Shown: positions 5,409 to 10,653 of the stretch, piece after piece
How positions within the stretch are numbered: position 1 is the first letter of the stretch
Layout of the letters: each line of letters starts with the position of its first letter
DNA from: DATHTC01 sp050262775
Lineage (GTDB): Bacteria > Actinomycetota > Thermoleophilia > Gaiellales > Gaiellaceae
NCBI GenBank assembly: GCA_050262775.1
Contig: JBLNEO010000122.1
Location: 1-10,653, forward strand
DNA: 10,653 bases
Reading direction: 5' to 3'
Notes under the pieces: model-generated
What the model was told of the DNA's origin: nothing
Databases searched by the model: none
What the model saw: the letters and a program-made list of their open reading frames with translations, nothing else
Made by a program: the position numbers and the translations under genes

Positions 5409-6115
5409 GGACGCCCGTCCCGCTCCTCGCCGGAACCACGCTCGCGGTCGGCGCCTACGCGCTGCACCGCCTGGGACGTCGCTCGGGTGCGACAGACGCG
5501 GAGGCGGCCGGGCGGCTGCCCGGCGACGACCTCGTCCCGCACCCGAGCTGGGAGTCGACGCGCGCGATCACCGTGCACGCGTCCGCCGCGGAGATCTGGC
5601 CGTGGATCGTCCAGATGGGCTTCCCCGCGCACCGCGCCGGCTGGTACACGCCGCACTGGCTCGACCGGCTCACGTTCGGGATCGAGCAGCCGAGCGCGGA
5701 CGAGATCCGCCCGGAGCTGCAGCACCTCGCGGTCGGCGACCGCGTCCCAGACAGCGCGGATCTGTCGGTCTGGTTCACCGTCGCGGAGGTCGACCCGCCG
5801 CACGCGCTCGTGCTGCACTCCACGCGCCACGTGATCGGCCCGATCCGGACGATCGACTTCAGCTGGGCGTTCGTCGTGCGGGAGGTCGGCCCGGCGACGA
5901 GCCGCGTGCTCATCCGCGCCCGCACGACGTACACGCCGCGCACCGCGGCGCCGTTCGTCGAGCTCGTGATCGGCCCCGCGGACTTCGTCAACGCGGGCGC
6001 GATGCTCCGGGGCATCAAGGTGCGCGTCGAGCGCGCGCCGCGCACCGTGCCAACCGGGATCGCGCCCGTCCCGACGGAGGCGCCGACCGCTCGAGCGCCC
6101 GCACCGGGGGCATGA
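5405..6115 (+). CDS. SRPBCC (START/polyketide-cyclase fold) protein, copy 2
   Basis: Encodes 236 residues from ATG 5405. An N-terminal hydrophobic segment (PVPLLAGTTLAVGAYAL, 4-20) may be a membrane anchor or uncleaved signal. Then GATDAEAAGRLPGDDLVPHP (28-47) and TRAITVHASAAEIWPWIVQMG (52-72) align residue for residue with copy 1 (GATDAEVAGAMPGDELV, TRAITIDAPPEAVWPWLAQIG). The YTPHWLDRL, PSADEIRPELQHLAVGDRVP and DFSWAFVV strands continue the same domain. The C-terminal tail from about 213 (TVPTGIAPVPTEAPTARAPA) is Pro/Ala-rich, low-complexity and absent from copy 1. The two copies look like an old tandem duplication, since identity is concentrated in the N-terminal motif and fades in the cavity strands. 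That is consistent with different ligands. It is the last gene of the 4438-6115 operon and is convergent with queF. Confidence 0.88.
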   Translation: MRTPVPLLAGTTLAVGAYALHRLGRRSGATDAEAAGRLPGDDLVPHPSWESTRAITVHASAAEIWPWIVQMGFPAHRAGWYTPHWLDRLTFGIEQPSADEIRPELQHLAVGDRVPDSADLSVWFTVAEVDPPHALVLHSTRHVIGPIRTIDFSWAFVVREVGPATSRVLIRARTTYTPRTAAPFVELVIGPADFVNAGAMLRGIKVRVERAPRTVPTGIAPVPTEAPTARAPAPGA

Positions 6116-6122
6116 CGAGGAA

Positions 6123-6141
6123 CCGCCGGCAGTCGCGGCGG
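6123..6141. terminator. Short hairpin in the gap between convergent genes
   Basis: ccgccg (6123-6128) pairs with cggcgg (6136-6141) across a 7-base loop, exactly filling the 27-base gap between the SRPBCC copy 2 stop (6115) and the queF stop (6143). A six-bp all-GC stem could serve both directions. The short stem keeps this tentative. Confidence 0.4.
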
Positions 6142-6142
6142 C

Positions 6143-6526
6143 TCAGGTCGAGGCGGCGATCGTGATGCCGCCGCGCGCCTTCTGCGTCAGCACGACGCGA
6201 ACGGCCTCCTGCTCGAGCTCGAGCGCGGCCGCGACGTCGTCGCGGATCGCGACGGCGAGCGCCTCGCAGAAGTGGCCCTCGCCGCGGAAGCGCGCGAGGT
6301 ACAGCTTGAGGGACTTCGACTCGAGGCAGAGGGCGCCGGGGCGGTACTCGATGCGGGCGACGTAGAAGTCGGGCTGACCCGTGATCGGGCAGACCGCGGT
6401 GAGCTCGTCGCTCGTCAGCTCGACCTGCCTCACGCCCGGATTGGGGAACGTCTCGAGGCCCGCGTAGCTGTCGCTGCCGGCGTGCCCGAGTGCGACGAAC
6501 TCCGGCGTCCCCTGGTTGGATCCCAC
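6143..6526 (-). CDS. queF: QueF-type preQ1 synthase (NADPH-dependent 7-cyano-7-deazaguanine reductase)
   Basis: Encodes 127 residues from GTG 6526. The family reduces the nitrile of preQ0 to the amine of preQ1 with two NADPH, in queuosine biosynthesis for tRNA anticodon position 34; the enzyme is a cytosolic T-fold protein. ETFPNP (25-30) and LTAVCPITGQPDFY (42-55) hold the nucleophile Cys46 and Asp53. ESKSLKLYLARFRGEGHFCE (69-88) contains the QueF signature ESKSLKLY and substrate-binding Glu88, and KARGGITI (116-123) is the C-terminal motif. Two differences from the Bacillus subtilis enzyme as I recall it: its His96 (in FHE) is replaced by Cys87 (FCE), and the protein ends soon after RGGI, lacking the roughly 30-residue tail. 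No Shine-Dalgarno is visible. A TACAGT box ends 7 bases before the GTG, so the message may be leaderless. No other queuosine gene is in the window. Confidence 0.93.
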   Translation of the reverse strand: MGSNQGTPEFVALGHAGSDSYAGLETFPNPGVRQVELTSDELTAVCPITGQPDFYVARIEYRPGALCLESKSLKLYLARFRGEGHFCEALAVAIRDDVAAALELEQEAVRVVLTQKARGGITIAAST

Positions 6527-6533
6527 GCGCGAG

Positions 6534-6539
6534 ACTGTA
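6534..6539 (-). promoter_or_regulatory. Candidate -10 box of a leaderless queF transcript
   Basis: TACAGT on the minus strand fits TAnnnT and ends 7 bases before the GTG start at 6526, the spacing expected when transcription begins at the start codon. No convincing -35 lies 17 bases upstream (GGTAGA). It falls inside the 14-base gap between the divergent start codons. Confidence 0.35.
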
Positions 6540-6540
6540 G

Positions 6541-6915
6541 ATGACGAGGAGCCGCGTCTACCTGGCCGGGCCGCCGTTCGCCGACGAGTACCGGCGGCGG
6601 GCGACGCTGCTCGTGCGGGCGGCCGGATGGGAGCCGGTCGACCCGATGCGACGCGACTACCGCGGGCGCACGGAGGGACACGAGGAGGAGATCGTCCTCG
6701 GCGACCTGGCCGACATCGACTCCTGTGCGGCGGTCATCGCCGCGCTCACCGAGCCGGACGAGGGGACGGCGATGGAGGCCTGGTATGCGCATGCGGCCGG
6801 GAAGCCCGTGATCGGCTACACCGGCGGCCGGCCCGCGCATCCGTGGGCCGTGTACGTCGCCCGCGAGCTGCACGCCGACCTCGAGGCCGCGGTCGGGGCG
6901 CTCGCGCGCCTCTGA
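6541..6915 (+). CDS. Nucleoside 2-deoxyribosyltransferase-like protein
   Basis: Encodes 124 residues. VYLAGPPF (6-13) is the first strand and loop of the nucleoside 2-deoxyribosyltransferase superfamily (Rossmann-like). It is followed by VDPMRRD (33-39), IVLGDLADIDSCAAVIAAL (51-69) and GTAMEAWYAHAAGKPVIGY (75-93). Glu79 in GTAME matches the catalytic Glu that attacks C1' in this family, and Asp60 lies in the usual acidic position of the D-x-D-x-C-D-type segment. HPWAVYVAR (100-108) and a C-terminal helix complete the domain. The family cleaves N-glycosidic bonds of (deoxy)nucleosides or nucleotides, transferring the sugar to another base or to water. Which substrate this member uses cannot be told. 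The ATG at 6541 has no Shine-Dalgarno and only 14 bases separate it from the divergent queF start, so its promoter must sit in the queF coding sequence. Confidence 0.85.
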   Translation: MTRSRVYLAGPPFADEYRRRATLLVRAAGWEPVDPMRRDYRGRTEGHEEEIVLGDLADIDSCAAVIAALTEPDEGTAMEAWYAHAAGKPVIGYTGGRPAHPWAVYVARELHADLEAAVGALARL

Positions 6916-6934
6916 CGGAGCGCAGGCCCCGGGC

Positions 6935-7486
6935 TCATCCTCCGTACGCGCCGCCGCCCGTCGTGGAGCCGCCCGTGTCGGTGGCCCGGCCGGAGCCCGC
7001 CTGCAGGCCGCCGACCATGCCCGTCCCCTCGTGGTACTTGCAGTAGAAGCGGACGACGCCCGAGTCGGGGAAGGTCACCGTCACGGTCGCCTTGCCGCCC
7101 GGGTCGACGTCCTGGTCGAGCGACTGGTCGTCGATCGAGAAGTTGTGCTCGATGGCGCCCTCGTTCTCGAGCTCGACCGTGAGGCGCTGGCCGGGCGTCC
7201 CCTGGAGGACGGTCGGCGCGAAGTAGGAGTCGTCGAGCTCGAGCGACGCCTCGCCGGCGTCGCGGACGTCCTTCGTGCCGTGGGCGTTCGCCGCGGTGCC
7301 CGCGATCGTCGTCTCGGCTCCCTGCGCGGTCGAGCCGGTCGTCGCCGTCCCGGACGAGGAGTAGCCCGAGCCGCACCCCGCGGCGACGACGAGGAGCCCG
7401 CACACCAGCGCCGCGAGCACGGGCCACGGCGCCCTCCGCGTGCGTGCCGTCCGGCGGCTCACGCGGCCGAACCCGTCTGCAGTCAT
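6935..7486 (-). CDS. Cupredoxin-type copper-binding lipoprotein
   Basis: Encodes 183 residues from ATG 7486, fixed by a strong Shine-Dalgarno. A basic N-terminus (RRTARTRRAP), a hydrophobic core (PVLAALVCGLLVVAAG) and Cys38 in an AAGC lipobox mark a lipoprotein anchored outside the membrane. Residues 39-78 are a Ser/Thr/Gly/Ala linker. The cupredoxin domain spans about 79-163: a strand near LELDDSYFAPTVLQGTPGQR, His114 in IEHNF, and the copper loop FYCKYHEGTGM with Cys149, His152 and Met157. Together these are the four ligands of a type 1 blue copper site. The last 20 residues are Gly/Thr-rich. Such proteins carry electrons or bind copper at the cell surface; the partner is unknown. Upstream on the minus strand, TTGACG (7541-7536) could be a -35 element, but no -10 is found at proper spacing. 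The gene is convergent with the deoxyribosyltransferase gene. Confidence 0.9.
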   Translation of the reverse strand: MTADGFGRVSRRTARTRRAPWPVLAALVCGLLVVAAGCGSGYSSSGTATTGSTAQGAETTIAGTAANAHGTKDVRDAGEASLELDDSYFAPTVLQGTPGQRLTVELENEGAIEHNFSIDDQSLDQDVDPGGKATVTVTFPDSGVVRFYCKYHEGTGMVGGLQAGSGRATDTGGSTTGGGAYGG

Positions 7487-7491
7487 CGTCG

Positions 7492-7500
7492 CCTCCTCCC
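7492..7500 (-). promoter_or_regulatory. Shine-Dalgarno of the cupredoxin gene
   Basis: GGGAGGAGG on the minus strand, 5 bases before the ATG at 7486. It selects this start over the 30-codon upstream extension of the frame and places the signal peptide correctly. Confidence 0.8.
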
Positions 7501-7594
7501 CGCGGTCACTACCGACGCGCGGTCTGGGTGTGAATCCGTCAACGGGTACGCGGCTCCGACGCCGCCGGATTCGCACGTCGTGACGACGACCCCC

Positions 7595-7617
7595 GCGGCG
7601 GGTCAGAGTCCCGCCGC
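7595..7617 (-). terminator. Hairpin at the end of the POR-Nfn operon
   Basis: gcggcggg (7595-7602) pairs with cccgccgc (7610-7617) across a 7-base loop containing the stop codon of the nfnB-like gene (7603-7605). The stem straddles the stop and lacks a U-tract, so it is only a candidate terminator. The remaining bases to 7501 hold the upstream region of the cupredoxin gene. Confidence 0.4.
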
Positions 7618-9048
7618 CGCCGGTGCGCTCGTCTCGGTCGCCGCGCGACCTGCGTGCCCCCGGACGTACTCGTCGATCGCGGTCGCCGCCCGCCGGCCGG
7701 CCCCCATCGCGAGGATGACCGTCGCACCCCCGGTGGTGATGTCACCGCCGGCGAAGACGCCGTCCCGCCCCGTCGCTCCCGTGACGGGGTCGGCGACGAG
7801 GCAGCCGTGCCGGTCGACCGGCAGGCCCTCCGTCGCCTGCGGCACGAGCGGGTTCGGCCTCGTGCCGAGCGCGATCACGACGAGGTCGGCCTCGAGGACG
7901 AACTCGGATCCGGGGATCGGGACCGGGCGCCGCCGGCCGGACTCGTCGGGGTCGCCGAGCTCGGTGCGGATGCACTCGATCGCCTCGACCCAGCCGGCCG
8001 CGTCGCCGATGAACCGCTGCGGGAGGGTCAGCCAGTCGAAGATCGCGCCCTCCTCGATCGCCCTTCCGTAGTCCTCGGCCCTCGCGCCCTTCTCCTGCTC
8101 GGAGCGGCGGTAGACGATGTGCGCCTCCTCCGCGCCCAGGCGGATGGCGCAGCGGACGGCGTCCATCGCGGTGTCGCCGGCGCCGACGACGGCGGCCCGC
8201 CTCGGTCGGCGGACCGGCGTGTCGTACTCGGGGAAGGCGTGCGCGTGCATGAGGTTCACGCGCGTGAGGAACTCGTTCGCGGAGTAGACGCCCTTCAGGT
8301 TCTCGCCCGGCACGTTCAGGAACACCGGACAGCCGGCACCGGTGCCGACGAAGATCGCGCTGTAGCCGAACTCCGTGAGCAGCTGGTCGACCGTGACCGT
8401 CTTGCCGACGATCACGTCGCGTGCGAACTCGACGCCGAGCGCCCGCAGGTGCTCGACGTCCTCGTCGACGATCGCCTTGGGCAGGCAGTACTCGGGGATC
8501 CCGTACCGGAGGACGCCGCCGAACGCGTGCAGCGCCTCGAGCACCGTCACCTGGTAGCCCATCTGCGCGAGGTCGCTCGCCGCCGTCAGCCCGGCCGGGC
8601 CGGAGCCGACGATCGCCACCTTCTCCGCGCGCCGGACGGCCGGCGCGGCCGTCGCCGTGGGGCCGTGCCGCCGCTCCCAGTCCGCGACGAAGCGCTCGAG
8701 GCGGCCGATCGCGACCGGCGCCTGCCGGTCGCGCAGCCCGCAATGCAGCTCGCACTGGTGCTCGACCGGGCAGACCCGGCCGCAGATCGCGGGCAGGAGG
8801 TTCTTCCGCCGGATCGTCCGTGCCGCCTCGTCGAAGCGTCCGAGCGCGACCGCGCGGACGAAGTCGCGGATCGGCACGTTGACCGGGCAGCCGACCTCGC
8901 ACCGCGGATCCTGGCACTGGAGACAGCGTTGCGCCTCGACGATCGCCTGCTCCTCGGTGTAGCCGAGCGCGACCTCGTCCCAGCGTCGACGCCGTGCCAC
9001 CGGATCGGCGCACGGCATCTCGACCTTGGTCGGATAGACGATCGGCAT
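7603..9048 (-). CDS. nfnB: NfnB/GltD-like FAD, [4Fe-4S] NAD(P)H oxidoreductase subunit
   Basis: Encodes 481 residues from ATG 9048, the normal length for GltD-like flavoproteins. The N-terminal Fe-S domain has two Cys sets: Cys42/45/50/54 (CLQC, DPRC, VGCP) and Cys89/93/99/103 (ICGRVC, HQCELHC), enough for two [4Fe-4S] clusters. The FAD Rossmann motif VAIVGSGPAGL is at 144-154, the NADPH motif VVGAGDTAMD at 287-296, and the closing FAD motif GVFAGGDITTGGATVILAMG at 430-449. This is the family of glutamate synthase small subunit, NfnB and related NAD(P)H:acceptor enzymes. No glutamate synthase large subunit is present. An NfnA-like gene ends two bases upstream of its start, so an Nfn-type NADH-dependent ferredoxin:NADP oxidoreductase is the better reading. 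Automatic annotation may call it 'NADPH-dependent glutamate synthase'. It is the last gene of the operon. Confidence 0.9.
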   Translation of the reverse strand: MPIVYPTKVEMPCADPVARRRRWDEVALGYTEEQAIVEAQRCLQCQDPRCEVGCPVNVPIRDFVRAVALGRFDEAARTIRRKNLLPAICGRVCPVEHQCELHCGLRDRQAPVAIGRLERFVADWERRHGPTATAAPAVRRAEKVAIVGSGPAGLTAASDLAQMGYQVTVLEALHAFGGVLRYGIPEYCLPKAIVDEDVEHLRALGVEFARDVIVGKTVTVDQLLTEFGYSAIFVGTGAGCPVFLNVPGENLKGVYSANEFLTRVNLMHAHAFPEYDTPVRRPRRAAVVGAGDTAMDAVRCAIRLGAEEAHIVYRRSEQEKGARAEDYGRAIEEGAIFDWLTLPQRFIGDAAGWVEAIECIRTELGDPDESGRRRPVPIPGSEFVLEADLVVIALGTRPNPLVPQATEGLPVDRHGCLVADPVTGATGRDGVFAGGDITTGGATVILAMGAGRRAATAIDEYVRGHAGRAATETSAPAAAGL

Positions 9049-9050
9049 CG

Positions 9051-9893
9051 CTACGCCCCCACCCTCGTGGCGGCGCGCTCGCATGCGATGCGCTCGTCCT
9101 CGGCGTACATCGCCTTGCGATCCGCCGCCTCGTCGAAGTCGATCTCGTCCGCCGGGAAGAACGGCCCGTCGACGCACGCGAACCGCGTCACGCCGCCGAC
9201 CGTCACGCGACACCCGCCGCACATCCCGGTCCCGTCGATCATCAGCGGGTCGAGCGAGACCATCGCCGGGAGCCGCCACCGCGTCGCCGCGTCGGCGACC
9301 GCGCGCATCATCGGCATCGGCCCGACCGCGAAGCAGCACGTGTAGCCCGCGCCGCGCGAGAGCAGCTCCTCGAGCCTCCCGGTGACGAAGCCGCGGTACC
9401 CGAGCGAGCCGTCGTCGGTGCACGGGTGGAACGCGTCGCAGACGGACTCGAGCAGGTCGCGCAGGATCACGAGCCCCTGCGTGCGGGCGCCGACGATCGC
9501 GGAGACGCGGACGCCTCGATCGCGCAGCTCGCGGGCGAGCGGGTAGATCGCGCCCGCGCCGAAGCCGCCGCCGATCAGCACGGCGTGCCCGCCCTCCGGC
9601 AGCTCCACCGGCCGACCGAGCGGGCCGGCGACGTCGAGGACCTCGTCGCCCTCCTCGAGGGCGCAGACGAGCGCGGTCGTCCTGCCGACCACCTGCACGA
9701 CGAGGGTGATCGTCCCCGCCTCGCGGTCGAAGTCGGTGAGGCTGATCGGCACGCGCTCGCCGGTCTCGGTGACACGGAGGATGACGAACTGCCCCGGTGC
9801 GGCGTTGCGGGCGACGAGCGGCGCGTGGATGACAAACAGCGTCGTCACGTCGGTGAGCCGCCGCTTCTCGATGACGGTCGCCGTGGTGTCCAT
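9051..9893 (-). CDS. nfnA: NfnA/PyrK-like FAD, [2Fe-2S] ferredoxin-NAD(P) reductase subunit
   Basis: Encodes 280 residues from ATG 9893. The FAD-binding beta barrel comes first, with PGQFVILR (33-40) and RVPISL (47-52), the RxPxSL form of the flavin motif, then VVGRTT. The NAD-binding half begins VLIGGGFGAGAIYPLAREL (105-123). The C-terminal cluster site is IDGTGMCGGCRV (219-230) plus Cys240 in RFACVDGP. Asp220, Cys225, Cys228 and Cys240 have the spacing D-x4-C-x2-C-x11-C. As I recall, this matches the Asp-plus-three-Cys [2Fe-2S] site of Thermotoga maritima NfnA, whereas PyrK proteins use four Cys. The start shares one base with the stop of the upstream oxidoreductase gene (TGATG), and its stop is two bases before nfnB. 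A role as the NADH-oxidising small subunit of an Nfn-type complex is inferred; dihydroorotate dehydrogenase coupling is less likely because no pyrD is present. Confidence 0.88.
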   Translation of the reverse strand: MDTTATVIEKRRLTDVTTLFVIHAPLVARNAAPGQFVILRVTETGERVPISLTDFDREAGTITLVVQVVGRTTALVCALEEGDEVLDVAGPLGRPVELPEGGHAVLIGGGFGAGAIYPLARELRDRGVRVSAIVGARTQGLVILRDLLESVCDAFHPCTDDGSLGYRGFVTGRLEELLSRGAGYTCCFAVGPMPMMRAVADAATRWRLPAMVSLDPLMIDGTGMCGGCRVTVGGVTRFACVDGPFFPADEIDFDEAADRKAMYAEDERIACERAATRVGA

Positions 9894-10653
9894 CACAGGA
9901 TCGGGTTCTCGTCCATTGCCTTGAGCCGCCGCCAGCGGCGCTCGATCTCCGTCTCGATCTCCGCGAGCAGGTCCGCGTGCTCCTCGCGGCAGAGGTGCTT
10001 CGTCTTCCCCATCCGCCGCAGCCAGTCGGAGACGGGCACGCGCCGGCCGACCGCCTCCGGGTCGTAGGTGATGCTCGTCACGCCGCGCTCGATCTCGTAG
10101 AGCGGGAAGAAGCACGAGTCGACCGCGGCCTGGACGATCTCGACGCCGGCGCGGTCCTCCGTCCGCCAGTTCAGCGGACAGGAGATGAGCACCTTGCCGT
10201 ACGCCATCCCCAGGTTGTTCGCGTACCACTGGGCCTTCGCGGCCTTCGCGACGAGATCGACCGGGAACCCCTCGACCCCGGTGAACACGTACGGGATGTT
10301 CGTCGCGGCCATGATCTGCGGCATGTCCTTGTGGTGGAAGGACTTGCCTGGCTGCGCCGGGCCGACGTGGCTCGTCGACGTCATGTGGCCGAACGGCGTC
10401 GAGTAGCTGAGCTGCGCGCCCGTGTTCATGTAGCCCTCGTTGTCGTACTCGACGACGATGAAGCCGTGGTTGCGGATGGCGGCGCCGACCGCGGCGCCGG
10501 TGCCGATGTCCATGCCGCCGTCGCCGGTCACCATCACGAAGGTGATGTCCTCGCCCTCGGGCAGCTCGCCGCGGCGGATGCGCTCGTGGAACATCTCGAC
10601 GAGCCCGGAGAGCGTGGCGGCGCCGTTCTGGAAGAGGTTGTGGACGTACGTGA
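9893..10653 (-). CDS. porB: TPP-dependent 2-oxoacid:ferredoxin oxidoreductase, beta subunit (5' end missing)
   Basis: The frame is open to the window edge and gives 253 residues ending DENPIL. It begins TYVHNLFQNGAATLSGLVEM, so the N-terminal part, with the Cys ligands of its Fe-S cluster in relatives, lies outside. VTGDGGMDIGTG (41-52 of the fragment) is the thiamine-diphosphate/Mg motif (GDG...N). EYDNEGYMNTGAQLSYSTPFG (68-88) completes it and, with YMNTG, points to the pyruvate or branched-chain 2-oxoacid type (PorB/VorB), not the 2-oxoglutarate type. LISCPLNW (about 158-165) is the usual 'PC' segment. The enzyme oxidises a 2-oxoacid plus CoA to acyl-CoA and CO2, reducing ferredoxin. Alpha, gamma or delta subunits are expected upstream, beyond the right edge. 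It is translationally coupled to nfnA by a one-base overlap (TGATG). Confidence 0.88.
   Translation of the reverse strand, partial: TYVHNLFQNGAATLSGLVEMFHERIRRGELPEGEDITFVMVTGDGGMDIGTGAAVGAAIRNHGFIVVEYDNEGYMNTGAQLSYSTPFGHMTSTSHVGPAQPGKSFHHKDMPQIMAATNIPYVFTGVEGFPVDLVAKAAKAQWYANNLGMAYGKVLISCPLNWRTEDRAGVEIVQAAVDSCFFPLYEIERGVTSITYDPEAVGRRVPVSDWLRRMGKTKHLCREEHADLLAEIETEIERRWRRLKAMDENPIL

Noticed and set aside
7603..9048. Glutamate synthase small subunit (gltD) in ammonia assimilation
   Set aside because: The domain is shared, but no glutamate synthase large subunit is present and the NfnA-like partner with the Asp cluster ligand is adjacent, so the Nfn reading is preferred. A large subunit elsewhere in the genome cannot be excluded.
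7654..9345. Plus-strand open frame of 563 codons antisense to the nfn genes
   Set aside because: It mirrors the nfnB frame; the opposite strand has all Fe-S, FAD and NADPH motifs, while this one has only charged low-complexity sequence.
7603..9423. Longer version of the nfnB gene starting near 9423
   Set aside because: The extension lies inside the nfnA coding region in another frame and is Arg-rich; the ATG at 9048 gives the standard family N-terminus (MPIVYPTK).

Overview
The window is a GC-rich chromosomal segment. Its very strong G/C third-position bias, GTG starts and compact two-way gene packing suggest a high-GC actinobacterium. A Thermoleophilia-type soil lineage (Solirubrobacterales/Gaiellales-like) is my guess from the gene mix and is not proven by any marker here. 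No rRNA, tRNA, CRISPR array, IS element or phage gene is visible. It reads as ordinary chromosome made of short, mostly unrelated transcription units.

Layout from left to right. (1) Positions 1-607, minus strand: the 5' part of a tyrosine-phosphatase-like gene, a perfect 14-bp hairpin, and a PRC-barrel protein. (2) Positions 608-735: a divergent intergenic region with an A/T-rich palindrome of the form GTTTCCC/GGGAAAC. (3) Positions 736-2013, plus strand: a cytosolic TIM-barrel glycosidase-like protein, ending at a strong hairpin shared with the convergent next gene. (4) Positions 2063-3043, minus strand: a secreted Vps62-domain protein. (5) Positions 3044-3302: an intergenic region whose right half encodes a 36-residue peptide resembling the start of a response regulator, immediately before a 7-TM protein of unknown function (3303-4313). 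(6) Positions 4438-6115, plus strand: a tightly overlapping three-gene operon of a small membrane protein and two paralogous SRPBCC proteins. (7) Positions 6143-6915: queF, divergent at only 14 bp from a nucleoside 2-deoxyribosyltransferase-like gene. (8) Positions 6935-7486, minus strand: a cupredoxin lipoprotein.

(9) Positions 7603-10653, minus strand: the most coherent unit. Reading right to left it encodes the beta subunit of a TPP-dependent 2-oxoacid:ferredoxin oxidoreductase (entering from outside the window), an NfnA/PyrK-like flavin/[2Fe-2S] subunit, and an NfnB/GltD-like flavin/[4Fe-4S] subunit. The stop and start codons touch or nearly touch, so the three are very probably co-transcribed. 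The simplest reading is that ferredoxin reduced by 2-oxoacid oxidation is handed to an Nfn-type NAD(P)H:ferredoxin transhydrogenase made from the same message.

I did not find a clearly undescribed system. The items most worth a second look are the POR-Nfn operon, the coupled response-regulator-like leader or remnant before the 7-TM gene, the palindromic divergent control region at 664-687, and the compressed queF/deoxyribosyltransferase start region.
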